From Urechis unicinctus (taxonomy: Eukaryota; Annelida; Polychaeta; Xenopneusta; Urechidae): a DNA stretch of 64,000 nucleotides. The stretch spans positions 32,318,997 to 32,382,996 of the forward strand of contig CM067355.1 in NCBI GenBank assembly GCA_034190875.2, written 5' to 3'. A model generated the notes under the pieces. The model ran no database searches and was not told the origin of the DNA. It saw nothing but the letters and a program-made list of their open reading frames with translations. The translations under genes were made by a program, and so were the position numbers. Positions 12,101 to 22,144 of the stretch are shown piece by piece (the stretch's first letter is position 1; each line of letters begins with the position of its first letter).

Positions 12101-15100
12101 ACACAAGTAAAGCGACAGTTCACCAGGGGTAATGTGGAGTAAACACCAGTAAAGCGACGGTTAACCAGGGGTAATGTGGAGTAAACACAAGTAAAGCGAC
12201 AGTTAACCAGGGGTAATGTGGAGTAAACACCAGTAAAGCGACACAGATGTTATGCGTCAAGCACCTCATACTGAACGAAGGTTAGAGCCCAGGCCACGTT
12301 TTTGAGAATGGACAAAGCGCACCTCATGTATCAGTAGGATTCAAGCAAATTTCCATTGCTCATTTCCTCCTACAAATGAATGTTAATGTCAACCACAGAA
12401 ATCATTATGGTCAATCTGTGTTAGCCCTGGCTGTGGGTAACAGAGATGTTGAGTGAGCTGATTATCTGCTCCTACAGGGGAGCAAACCAAACACATTTCA
12501 TAAGAATCATCAGACTCCACTATAAGTTATGAAACTTCATCAGATGCTAGATATGATGGGTACACTGACACCAGAAAGGATTCATCAGAGGCTAGATATG
12601 ACGGGTACACTGACACCAGATAGGGTTCATCAGACGCTAGATATGACGGGTACACTGACACCAGATAGGATTCATCAGACGCTAGATATGACGGGAACAC
12701 TGACACAAGATAGGATTCTTCAGAGGCTAGATATGACGGGTACACTGACACCAGATAGGATTCTTCAGAGGCTAGATATGACGGGTACACTGACACCAGA
12801 TAGGATTCATCAGACGCTAGATATGACGGGTACACTGACACCAGATAGGATTCTTCAGAGGCTAGATATGACGGGTACACTGACACCAGATAGGATTCTT
12901 CAGACGCTAGATATGACGGGTACACTGACACCAGATAGGATTCTTCAGAGGCTAGATATGACGGGTACACTGACACCAGATAGGATTCATCAGACGCTAG
13001 ATATGACGGGAACACTGACACAAGATACGAGATAGATATGATTCTTCAGATAGGATTCATCAGACGCTAGATATGACGGGTACACTGACACCAGATAGGA
13101 TTCATCAGACGCTAGATATGACGGGTACACTGACACCAGATAGGATTCATCAGGGTACACTGACACTATAGATATCAGACGGGTACACTGACACCTGAGA
13201 TAGGATTCTTCAGAGGCTAGATATGACGGGTACACTGACACCAGATAGGATTCTTCAGAGGCTAGATATGACGGGTACACTGACACCAGATAGGATTCAT
13301 CAGACGCTAGATATGACGGGTACACTGACACCAGATAGGATTCTTCAGAGGCTAGATATGACGGGTACACTGACACCAGATAGGATTCTTCAGAGGCTAG
13401 ATATGACGGGTACACTGACACCAGATAGGATTCTTCAGAGGCTAGATATGACGGGTACACTGACACCAGATAGGATTCTTCAGAGGCTAGATATGACGGG
13501 TACACTGACACCAGATAGGATTCTTCAGAGGCTAGATATGACGGGTACACTGACCAGCGTTTGGCTTTCAGCAGGTTGGCCACTTCAGCACAGAGCGGTA
13601 CAACTCCCTTCCTGCTGCTGCTCACCACGAACGCCACAGCTCGCGCGGCCAGCTCCTTGTCTTCCACCATACTGCTCAGCTCATGAGTGGGTTCTACACA
13701 CACACACAAACACGGGTGAGTACACACATACAAATGGGTGAGTACACACACAAGTTAGTACACACAAACGGGTGACTCGGTGAGTACACACACAAATGGT
13801 TGGGTACACACAAACAAGAGAGTACCCACACAAATGGGTGTGTACTCACACAAATGGGTGAGTACACACACAAACGGGTGAGTACACACACACACACAAA
13901 CGGGTCCTAATACTTTAATGATGGCGAATTGAGTGATGACCAGCTTCGTCTCCTAGCAAAACTAGGTCCCAATCCATGTCGATGTTATACCTTCTCTAAA
14001 ATGACAACTAGAAGGGTGGCATACATTGTGCACGGTCGATTGGAGCATCCTTCGGAAATGTCTGCCTCACGGTATCGCTTTTGTTAGATCTGATTAACTT
14101 AAGGTCTGCGCATGAAACTCACAAATTGCACTTAGGTAAAATATCATATCGACGCGTAGTCTTCGACTAAGTTTTTATTTCGCAGAATGTGCCGAAAGAT
14201 ATTGTAGTGATCGCGCGAAGCCTTGTGCCAGCGCATGTCAACGCCACGCTACCTGTCACAATCACGATAAGGGTGCATGCTGTGAAAGGAAAGTGCTGCG
14301 GTGTTAACTGTTGTCGCGTGGCGGAGCTTCCAGGCGTGTTCCGTCGTGTATACGCGCTGTTACGTGCCGTGTCGCGATAGCTTGTCGGATGGTCGGAGGG
14401 ATTGGTATGATTCCGGTCAGATGCACAGGACCGGAAGATTACACCCACATAAATGAATATTGCGAATATTGTTATAATTATTGGTTTGGTCATAGTTTAA
14501 TGGGTGAACAAAGTGTTCTATTAAAGTAATTCGCCAGATTCACGGGAAGATTTGAGGTCTCTTTGAGATCAGATCGCTTCTCTATTGTCGATGTTACATT
14601 GGGTTAGTGGGCACCATCGTTCTGTGTTAGATGCATTACACATTTTGACATTACATTGAAGCTTGTGGTGTATTTTTTTTTTTTAATCGGACCGTGAGAA
14701 GTTAATCTGATTTAAGTTTGAAATTTGTGATGCAGCAAAACGTTCATACCTCAAAAACTACAAGAAGCGCGACTTGGTGGATACACTTTCTGAAACATTT
14801 AAGTAAATAACCAGATATATGTCTAGACCGTTTGTTAACAAACTACTCAAGTTTTATGTTATGAGCATTCTAAAACGTCTTCCGAACAGACCGTTTTAAG
14901 ATTGAGTGACTATGACGGCCGCGAGCCGTTCGTTTGGTTGTTGTCAAAATATATTCCGTCATAGTTTGAGAATAAGCACGCCTGAATCCTGCAATCTGTG
15001 GAAAGTAGTCATATGATGGAACCAGTGCGTCGCTTCTATCTCAATGTAGCCTAATCGATATCAGAATTGTGATCGATTCAAAAACAGTGATTTAGCGGCG

Positions 15101-18100
15101 CAAAATCGCCTTCACTTAGTCAGTCTGCGGGGATGGGGTCAAAACATGTCAATTCTGTCGTAGTTTCTGAATATAGAACTGTTAGATTTTATTCCGATAA
15201 TGGAGTTTTTATTAAAAAAATAACAACCGATGTGGTTAATGAATATATGAAGTGGCAGAGGGGATCAGAGAATGACAGTGTTAGGTAGCAGAGCGAACAC
15301 AGCCGCTTCCCGCCGCCTAGTGGTATATTGCATCCCCTTTCGACCCACAGGTTGTGGGTTCGATGCCAAGGTGTAAAAACCTGAATGATTCCCATCGGAT
15401 GATCACGTTAAGCGGCGGCCCCATCTCTGAAATTGGATACACCCGACCCAGCAGCTCAAAAGTGCCGCGCTGGACCTTCGTCCCAAGCCCGCGGATTTCG
15501 CAGCCCGGTCTGGGCAACGGGTTTGTGCCAAGTGGGCACAGGCACTTAAGGGGGAGCAGCCCTAAGCATCAGTCATCCTTAAACATCATCGCGTTATCAC
15601 CTCGGTGTTGAAAGTGACATCAGACCATTATCACCATTACCATAACCTATTGCAGAGCGAACACGGGTAAGCTGGCGACAGCGAGCGCCTCCGTCGTGGG
15701 GGCTGGTCGCGGTTTGGGCACACATGCTCACCTTAAAACCCCCCAGAACTTTTCGAACCACATGAGACAGAAGGATAAAAATAGCGAATCATAAAATCGA
15801 ACCCTCTACCCAGTGGTAACATTTCATGGCGCTACTCCCAATTAGACAAAAATCACAGCCACCCCTAACTAGATACCACACAATATCTACGTCAGGTGAT
15901 TAACCCCATTCAATAATTGGGTCAGGTTACTAACCCGAACAGAGTCAAGTGACTTACGGTTACCCATCTCAATTACTAGGTTAAGTGACAAACCCCACTC
16001 AATATTTAGATAGGCTGACCAGCCACACTCTATAATTAGGTCATGTGACTTACCCCACTAAATAATTAGGTCAGGTGACGAACACGGCTCATTAATTAGG
16101 TCAATTGACTAACCCCACTCAATAATTATGTCAGGTGACTAACCCCACTTAATTATTAGGTCAGGGGACCAGCCTCACAAAAAATAGGTCAGGCGAACAA
16201 ACTCACTCAATAATTAGGTCAGGTGACTAACCTCACCTAATAATTAAGTCAGGTGACTAACTCAACTATAATAAGGTAGAGTAACTAATCCCAATATGAA
16301 AAAAAAAAATAGTTCAGGTGCTTCGCAGAAAAATTGGGTCAGGTCACGTCCTATATTCACTGCATGACTGACACCATATTCCAGACATTTGAATGCCATT
16401 AATGATTACATGTGCATTCTTCAATAGGTAAAAAAGCCTTGATTTACAGTTCTCACTCCAGGTTGAATTGACAGGGTTTAGGGCATCTTGTTTGGCCTAA
16501 CTGCCACTTAACTCACAGCACAAAAGGAGATATGCTGTGTTATTTAACTGTGTGGGAACTAGGAGGTTCAGTTGGTTAGGTGAGATGACAGGGGGCTACA
16601 CAACACCCCCTACTCCCTTCAAATGATACGGAATCCATTGAATCTAGAAATTGCACATACTGAGTCGGTATGGGTGGTCGTAGGTCGAATCAGTAATTGT
16701 AGGGGGATATGATGCATATGACCAAAAGAAGCCATACAGCGAAAATATTTGAATAGCAACAACAACAACAACAAGGGGGCGATATGAAATCCTCAAACAT
16801 GACCTTCATTTCACCAACTGATTGCCTTAGCTTATACATTATGGCACAAGCATCTTGTTGTGAAATTGATGTGAAAGATTCACATTTTCTCCCTCACTAC
16901 TGTGCATCAGTTACCCAAATCTACTTTGTAATGTTTACCCTTCATGCAGGTTTGTATTCTTCATCAAAGAATCTTACATAAACAGCTCACTAGTAACAAC
17001 TTTGGTAGTTTGTGCAGTTTTTAATTTGGTTCCATTGTTGTCCAGTGGCTCAAATGACTCATTCATATTTCTCACTTGGTATCAGAAACATAAAAAACAT
17101 TATGTGCACATTGGCCTTATACATACATGGTGAAGGTTTACCGGACCCGTCGGACATCTAGTAAAATTTTCTTTGGTACGATAAAAATGTGATTGTTCAC
17201 CAGTCCTATATCAAGTAATAAATTCTAGTATAATAATTAATATACATCCCAGTACCCCCTCAAAAATGAAAATAAGCCCAAGAGTTCACCGTTTCTCATC
17301 TCTTTCGTCTTTCTACCAATATTTATAATTTTTGCTGGTTCGTGAGTCATTCGCCTGGCGACGTGACTACGGGTGATTCCGTGGTTGCCGGAAGTAGATT
17401 TCACGCGGATTTTTAAAAGCACAGCGTGGCCATATATGTTTGTCAAAACTTTGGTCCAGTAATAAAAATCCCAGTCCAGTAAGTTTTTCCAACTTTTCTG
17501 GACTGAGGTTCGGTAAATGTTGAATTTTCTTCAGAATGTCTGCTTATAGAGTTCTCAATGGTTGGACTCTATTTAACAGATATCGTTTCCCCCCAAAATG
17601 TAGAAAACTAGTCAATGCAGTTTTTTCGCAATAGGATTTTTATTTTTTTTAAATGAAATGTACCTTTAATATATGTTAATAGTGATATCTCATCGACTCC
17701 TCTCACCATTCATGTAGGGTTCACATAGACTGATTACTTTTCAGACAGATCCTGTGTAAACATCCATGCCTGAAACAAGTCATAGCCTTCCTGTACACTC
17801 CTCTGACAGCAGCCTTGTATTTTTGATACACACTGCATACTGCAATACACAAGCGTTATACTATAGACCCCCACCCCCAGACCCCCGCCAATTACGAACC
17901 TCGATAGCCTGCAGGCGATCATCAATAGCTGGTCATGTGATGTAGATTGATCAAGGTCAAGTAATGGAGATTGATCAAGGTCAAGTGATGGAGATTGATC
18001 AAGGTCAAGTAATGGAGATTGATCAAGGTCAAGTGATGGAGATTGATCAAGGTCAATTGATGGAGATTGATAAAGGTCAAGAAATGGAGATTGATCAAGG

Positions 18101-19102
18101 TCAAGTGATGAAGATTTATTAGGTCAAGCGATGGAGATTCATAAAGGTCAAGTGATGAAGATGGCATAGGTTTGGGACCAACAGCATAGCCTTGGTTCTC
18201 TTTCAGTTACTCTGGTAACAAGACTCTGGGTCACACCCTGTCAATGCATCTAGCCACTGAAGCAGATAACTTCATGGCTTCAAAAAACTAGCTCAACATA
18301 AGCATGTGACTCTCACACCCATTCACAGCTTGGAATTGATAAACACAGAGTGAATGTGGCGATTTACAAGAAACCTTAGTTTCATTGTTGGTTGCCAATT
18401 TGTAAGTCGATAACCAAGCTAATAAGTAATAAATAAGCTGTCAACTGGTGTATTAGGGATTTGCGAGATCAAAAGTATTAAACAGCGTGGTTACTGTTAG
18501 CCCTACAAGACGTCCAAGTATTTATATTACAGTTCGACCGGGGCTACGTTGCTGTCTGACTCTGAGGCAAAGTTTCTTTGCCAAGCCAAGCATGAGCCAG
18601 TTTTGGAAGCGAGTACTGGCCGGTCTCATGCCGTCTTGGGATGTTACTTTTTATTCAGAAATTCGGAAATCAACCGCAGATCCGTGGCCATGGTACCCTG
18701 GTACCAGGTTACCGATATACTTATGTTAGGCCCAAATTGTGAACAGATCTCACATCCGAGACGAGTTGAAACGATGCCAACCACGGAAAAAACACATTTT
18801 TCAGCAATGTTGCAGCACAATCACTTCAAACAAGTAGTCTGCATATTAACATATCCACATAACATGCGATTGATGTTAATGTTGATCGATGAACTTTCCT
18901 TGAACTATTCTGACATTTCTGTGCGAGAACGTCAGCATCCAGAGACACTGCGTCAGAGTTTGACAGAAACATGAAAGCGGACCTTACCGATGTGTAGTCC
19001 GGCGATTGATGAGTCATCGATGTCCCACGACTGGCCCCAGGATTCCGTCGTATGTTCGCTGGGGGGAGGGCTATTCTCAACACTCGGCTTATCCATAGTC
19101 AT
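3123..19102 (-). CDS. CAP-Gly domain / coiled-coil protein, nine exons, 3' end not found
   Basis: Likely a cytoskeletal (microtubule plus-end or centrosomal) protein, inferred only from the CAP-Gly domain. Exons in order: 18988-19102 (starts MTMDKPSVEN), 13555-13693, 8052-8202, 7058-7494, 6474-6618, 5636-5820, 4003-4142, 3451-3557, 3123-3211. All eight joins agree in codon phase (1,2,0,2,0,2,1,0) and all have AG/GT borders. The model gives about 502 residues and ends in phase 2, so at least one more exon is needed. Coiled-coil stretches start exon 3 (LERKLTRVKNENQVLRR) and fill exon 5 (LTAELEAAHKEIEALKVKL). Exon 4 is Ser-rich and disordered. The CAP-Gly domain spans residues about 391-465. 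I do not recognise the whole protein as a named family. Introns are dominated by minisatellites, several of which copy splice sites. Confidence 0.75.
3451..4142 (-). CDS. CAP-Gly domain exons (exons 7 and 8)
   Basis: Exon 7 (4003-4142) encodes the first half, with GIVKYLGHVDNF and CVGVVFDNP. Exon 8 (3451-3557) encodes the second half, with GSHDGTHQGKRYF and CAIFAPLEDIE. Together they match the CAP-Gly pattern: glycine-rich start, the GxxxDNP segment, the G-x-x-DG loop, RYF and the closing FAP. The usual GKNDG loop, which binds C-terminal EEY/F tails, is replaced here by GSHDG, keeping the Asp-Gly. The split codon G/TT gives Val at the join. Exon 9 (3123-3211) follows with a basic, Ser/Pro-rich tail. 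Confidence 0.85.
3839..4002. other. Intron start after CAP-Gly exon 7
   Basis: The minus-strand donor GTGCGT lies at 3997-4002. A longer open frame in this strand reads on past the donor, but the homologous continuation of the domain is in exon 8 (3451-3557), so this stretch is intronic. Confidence 0.6.
4455..5165. repeat. 29-bp minisatellite, two blocks
   Basis: Four copies of a unit of about 29 bp (tctctattctgaccctcccc with catcagaatt) lie at 4455-4565, and three related copies lie at 5070-5165. Between the blocks is unique sequence with no gene seen. All of it is intronic to the CAP-Gly gene (exons 6 to 7). Confidence 0.8.
5955..6466. repeat. 52-bp minisatellite abutting the exon 5 donor
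   Basis: About ten copies of a 52-bp unit (caccaggtccctgctccatc plus acctgtcctaactcaccaca). The array runs to within a few bases of the minus-strand donor of CAP-Gly exon 5 (exon ends 6474). Each unit on the minus strand carries GGTGAGT-like donor sequence (from actcacc). Confidence 0.9.
6625..6945. repeat. 46-bp minisatellite copying the exon 5 acceptor
   Basis: Seven copies of a unit of about 46 bp (gtcacaaacacacacaggct plus caaataacacacctcagacg). On the minus strand each unit contains tttgtgacag, the same sequence as the acceptor used before exon 5 at 6618. Confidence 0.85.
7660..8095. repeat. 49-bp minisatellite containing the exon 3 donor
   Basis: Eight or nine copies of a 48-50 bp unit that holds the last bases of CAP-Gly exon 3 plus its donor (minus strand CTCCACG/GTGAGT). 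Most copies retain GTGAGT; those near 7803 and 7851 have GTGAAT and ATGAAT. Only the first copy (exon end 8052) joins exon 4 in frame. Confidence 0.92.
8240..8675. repeat. Two adjacent minisatellites (37 bp and 19 bp)
   Basis: About nine copies of a 37-bp unit (gtagagtctggtgtcagtgg plus caacagaagggatcatg) are followed at 8577-8675 by five copies of a 19-bp unit (catcacaacagccatgtgt). They lie in the intron between exons 2 and 3 of the CAP-Gly gene. Confidence 0.9.
8915..9095. repeat. 25-bp minisatellite
   Basis: Seven copies of gactggactgaatagtgtat followed by cagac or cagat; degenerate copies continue to about 9170. Intronic. Confidence 0.9.
9100..10220. other. Intronic unique sequence with two poly-C runs
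   Basis: No gene seen. Poly-C runs occur at about 9346-9363 and 9478-9502. An open frame over 9282-9779 is built around them and has no protein-like motif. Confidence 0.6.
10320..11655. repeat. Purine-rich minisatellite, about 1.3 kb
   Basis: About 24 copies of a unit of about 53 bp (gaggaatgagtggaggaagt plus gtgggaggaagtggaagaga) with strong strand asymmetry: the plus strand is nearly all purine plus T. Because stop codons are absent from the CT-rich strand, all three minus frames stay open for over 470 codons. These are Ser/Leu/Pro/His low-complexity translations, not genes. Confidence 0.95.
11865..12247. repeat. 42-bp minisatellite
   Basis: Nine copies of a unit of about 42 bp (ggggtaatgtggagtaaaca plus ccagtaaagcgacagttcac). 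The array ends directly beside the ASB gene fragment at 12254. Confidence 0.92.
12254..12521 (+). pseudogene. Broken fragment of the ASB (ankyrin-SOCS) gene
   Basis: These 268 bp match 22206-22473 of the ASB coding exon with no gaps and seven mismatches (about 97% identity by eye). The copy covers codons 21 to about 110, that is the first two to three ankyrin repeats. It has two nonsense changes, Leu TTG to TAG and Leu TTA to TGA, and lacks start, C-terminal half and SOCS box. It lies in the intron between exons 2 and 3 of the CAP-Gly gene, antisense to that gene, squeezed between a 42-bp and a 45-bp minisatellite. It is a recent partial duplication and cannot encode a working protein. Confidence 0.93.
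12529..13555. repeat. 45-bp minisatellite starting at the exon 2 donor
   Basis: About 22 copies of a 45-bp unit (gctagatatgacgggtacac, tgacaccagataggattctt, cagag), with one scrambled patch near 13020-13200. The minus-strand donor of CAP-Gly exon 2 (TG/GTCAGT, exon end 13555) is the first element of the array. The unit is a multiple of three, so both strands stay open. Confidence 0.95.
13555..13693 (-). CDS. CAP-Gly gene exon 2
   Basis: Acceptor tgtgtgtag, then a 139-nt exon encoding PTHELSSMVEDKEL and ARAVAFVVSSSRKGV, ending in phase 2 at TG/GTCAGT. It joins exon 1 (split codon G/AA = Glu) and exon 3 (TG/T = Cys) in frame. It is a short, probably helical region with no recognised domain. 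The reading frame stays open beyond the donor into the 45-bp array. Confidence 0.8.
13695..13910. repeat. CA-rich 20-bp repeats
   Basis: About ten imperfect copies of a unit like gggtgagtacacacacaaac, directly upstream (transcript sense) of the exon 2 acceptor. The plus strand repeats GGTGAGTAC. Confidence 0.85.
13911..15300. other. Intronic unique sequence
   Basis: This is part of the long first intron of the CAP-Gly gene. A 108-codon minus-strand frame at 14167-14493 starts with a hydrophobic stretch (IIITIFAIFIYVGVIF) but shows no other support; I do not call it a gene. Confidence 0.5.
15310..15585 (+). mobile_element. Candidate tRNA-derived SINE
   Basis: It begins with a tRNA-like head: gcctagtggt (A-box-like region) and, about 40 bp on, ggttcgatgcc, which fits the B-box consensus GGTTCGANNCC of RNA polymerase III promoters. 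A GC-rich body of about 200 bp follows, then gggggagcagccctaag. No target-site duplication or A-tail could be confirmed. A related gagcgaacac motif recurs at about 15655. Confidence 0.5.
15870..16340. repeat. Degenerate 30-bp tandem repeat
   Basis: About fourteen diverged copies of a unit like ctcaataattaggtcaggtg followed by actaacccca. This is an old array with many substitutions, in intron 1 of the CAP-Gly gene. Confidence 0.85.
16341..17930. other. Intronic unique sequence
   Basis: No gene or recognised element seen. It contains a short (caa)n run at about 16758-16772 and several small open frames without protein-like features. Confidence 0.5.
17935..18165. repeat. 24-bp minisatellite
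   Basis: About nine copies of tgatcaaggtcaagtgatgg plus agat, the last ones diverged. Confidence 0.9.
18497..18548 (+). repeat. Dispersed repeat copy 1
   Basis: The sequence starting ttagccctacaagacgtc, followed by an AT-rich stretch and gaccggggcta, is found again at 33984 and in diverged form at 34677. See the finding on this family. Confidence 0.55.
18988..19102 (-). CDS. CAP-Gly gene exon 1 with start codon
   Basis: The ATG at 19102 opens MTMDKPSVENSPPPSEH and ESWGQSWDIDDSSIAG, then a strong donor G/GTAAGG. A second in-frame ATG lies two codons downstream. The exon ends in phase 1, matching exon 2 almost 5.3 kb away. The N-terminus is acidic and probably disordered. No promoter motif was recognised upstream. 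Confidence 0.75.
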
Positions 19103-22100
19103 CTTAATATGACAGTCCGATTGACTTTCCAACTTTTTGAACTGATCTTACCTCCCCAATAACAACCGCCATTTTGTTAACAGAATTATATGAAAGAGCC
19201 TTCGGAGGTATCTAAATAGTCATTTGTTATTCCTTAAATAATAGCCCCGAAAGTTGAAGTTGTTGTAAGATTTGAAGATGCTGGTTAATGCGTTTAATCA
19301 TCACGGGGGATTAAAGTATTTGATTTCAATCTATATGCATATTGAAAGGCACAGTTGATTAATGAATAACGAGTGGTTTTGAAGTTAATGTAAAACAAAA
19401 ATACGCTTAGTAAACTAATGCATCCGGTGAAATATTTACCACTTGCAACCCAACAACATACATGAACTCAATTATTTTATCATCAGAGCTCATAATTATT
19501 ATTCTATGTATGAAAAAAAGGGCATAGCGTTGCCTAAGACAATCGAATGGAAGCAGATATGGACTGAAAGCTGCACACACATGCGGGTTTTCGTATAATA
19601 AATGATTTCTTCTGAAAGTGAACTTTCCCGAGCGGCCAAGCTGCGCACTCGCATCAAAACTTTTTTCAAGACGTTATGATTTATAATCCAGTGTTCTTTG
19701 CTTAATTCTTCTTCCAAGAAAACTGTGATCACCATTCGGACGCATGGAATGACGCATTATCAACCAACCACTACGTTGTGATGTAATGATAAACTTAATC
19801 ATAGCGTGTGCTCAAAGAGGAAACCCGATTTGTAGACTTTTTAGATGTGGATAAATGAAGTTCTATTCTCTTAAGCAAAACTTATCACACGTGCTTGATA
19901 GCACTGGCGTAAAGTTAACGACCATACATCGTGGGTTTACGGATAAGGATTTGCGCACTGTACTTATATGGCAGTTACTTCTTAACTAGATCGTTGTTAT
20001 CTTGTTATACACATTACGAATTAATTACGGAGAAGAAAGTTTTGAGAATATAATAAGGCGATTAATCAATGTGTTCCACTCAGATGCATTCTCGTTTCCA
20101 CCTGGAGACAAGATTCTCGAACACAGATCAAGGTTTTCCCTCAGCCTCGTCCCTAACGGATGACAATCTGATTTACCTCGTCCCTAACGGATGACAATCT
20201 GATTTACCTCGTCCTCGTCCCTAACGGATGACCATCTGGTATCCTTATGTAGTTTACAGCGACAGCGCGAAGATGAGAGTTCGAAAGAGGTAAACAGCGC
20301 GTATACCGTCAGAGGCGCTGTGTCTTTGCCTAGGTTTTTCCAAGAATCAACACTAACCACATTAAAAAACACTCAACTTATGTTAAAAATTCATGACATT
20401 ACAACAAGGATTACTTAGACCTGTCTTCTTTTTTTTAGGAAGACATATTATCGAAAAATCCAAAAAGATGCTTTCAAATGCGATGTAATGGATATGCTAT
20501 CAACTCCTGTGTGTGAGGCTTCTATATTTCCCCAGTATACGAAAACTTCTAGTACTTGTATGAGTTCAAATTAATCTATTATGAGGCACGTGCCATCCGT
20601 GAATAAATACCCAAGCTTTACTCTCGATTTAATAATATATGCGAAAAAACGACCTTCCTAATACGTTCCGTGAGGACAAAGAGGTAGTTTTGGTCCAAAG
20701 AAAGGGGGAGAAATACATGATGATAGAATTAAAGCCGTAATACCTTCAAATCCTTATACTGAACAAAAACACATCAAGCTTGCTGTAAAACTGTTCAGTG
20801 AGCTGTCGGAGACTGTCGTTGCTGGTATTCGGTCTACAGGGAACATCATCAATAATCATTCTCATTCAAAGGTTTCGCCATGGTGTCAGTAAAGGAATCC
20901 CAAAGAGAAATCCTCCTTTGGTGAGCGATGAAATCATGACAAGGCGCACAGGCACTCGAGTCATAAAACGCCCTTCCTTTCTTGGTACCTATTATTAAAG
21001 CCTTGATCTATTATAAGCTAAGAAGGGGCGTTTTGAGACTAGAGTGTCTAAGGCGTGAACTTTTTAAATCTTTAAATGTTTCCGATGTCATTTCCAATTC
21101 AGCTACGAGTTCATTGCCAGAAGTTGATAAATATGTTAAAGTTACCGATGTAGTTTCCAGCTGTTGAATCATAGCCAGGTTGTTTCAGAATAATTTATGA
21201 CCAAAAATAAGCTGTGAAATTTAGCTGCTTTTGTTTTAAAGAGGATTAATCTCACATGCTATTTGGCATTGAAAACCTACTTAATAACGGATTTGCGTTT
21301 TATTTAAGATATATAATAGCCCCATCTTATCATCGTATATTTATATTCGACGCACACTACAGTGTTACATAAGGTATTGTCTTTTGGTGCGCCCTTGGAA
21401 TGCTCATCTGATTATTTAAGGGGAAATAGCCCAGGTCCTTGCGTGACCCTAGAGGCACAGCGTTATGCACGTTCATCAAATCTGATCACTCCACATTCAT
21501 CAATTCATAACACCTTCAGCAGATATACATGGCGACTCTTTATCAGATATATCATGCGCAACAAGCTTATCTTGTCCGTTAACCAACATTATCTTGAGTC
21601 CAACTAAATAGGATCCTCAATGTCAATGACAGCAAAGGATTATCAATACAAGGACTGGTACTCACGTGACAAGTTTCAAACTAACCCTGCTGGTTAAAAA
21701 CAAGAAGCTGTTTGGCAACCAAAGTGCGTTATGACGACGCAGAGGTCAAATGCGGCTGTAGCCACAACGTTCTACCAACTGCTTATAATGCGCTCGTTTA
21801 AGGTTTAACAATTTTCGCTTTCGGTTTTAGCTCTGATTTCCTGTATGTTTGTGACCGATTTTCGTTGCAACAATCTCATGGTGATGCGTAAGACATTTGT
21901 ATTTTGGAGGTAAGCTGTTTGTTGAGGACTACACATTCAGCGATCGAGTGACTTACAAACAGCTTTTTAATAATCAATATATGCATGGTAAGCTGTATTA
22001 ACTCATCACTCGTTTTCAGCGTTAAACTTAAATCAACAAATGCCTCATTGGCTGCATTCTTAAGGTTGTAAATAAATAAAAAAAAAATACACATTTATGA

Positions 22101-22140
22101 ATTTAGATCATTATATCCCATCTGATGTTATCTATTCTAG
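19103..22140. other. Intergenic region between CAP-Gly gene (-) and ASB gene (+)
   Basis: This 3-kb gap separates two divergently transcribed genes and should hold both promoters. I see a three-copy 31-bp repeat (cctcgtccctaacggatgac) at 20135-20230 and otherwise unique AT-rich DNA. A splice acceptor (tctattctag) just before the ASB start suggests a 5' non-coding exon somewhere here, but I cannot place it. Confidence 0.5.
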
Positions 22141-22144
22141 ATGA

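Noticed and set aside
12527..13035. Open frames on both strands of the 45-bp array as free-standing genes
   Set aside because: They follow from a stop-free unit whose length is a multiple of three. Only a read-through extension of exon 2 is worth testing.
14167..14493. 108-codon minus frame with an N-terminal hydrophobic stretch
   Set aside because: There is no homologous motif, no partner exon, and it lies inside the first intron of the CAP-Gly gene.
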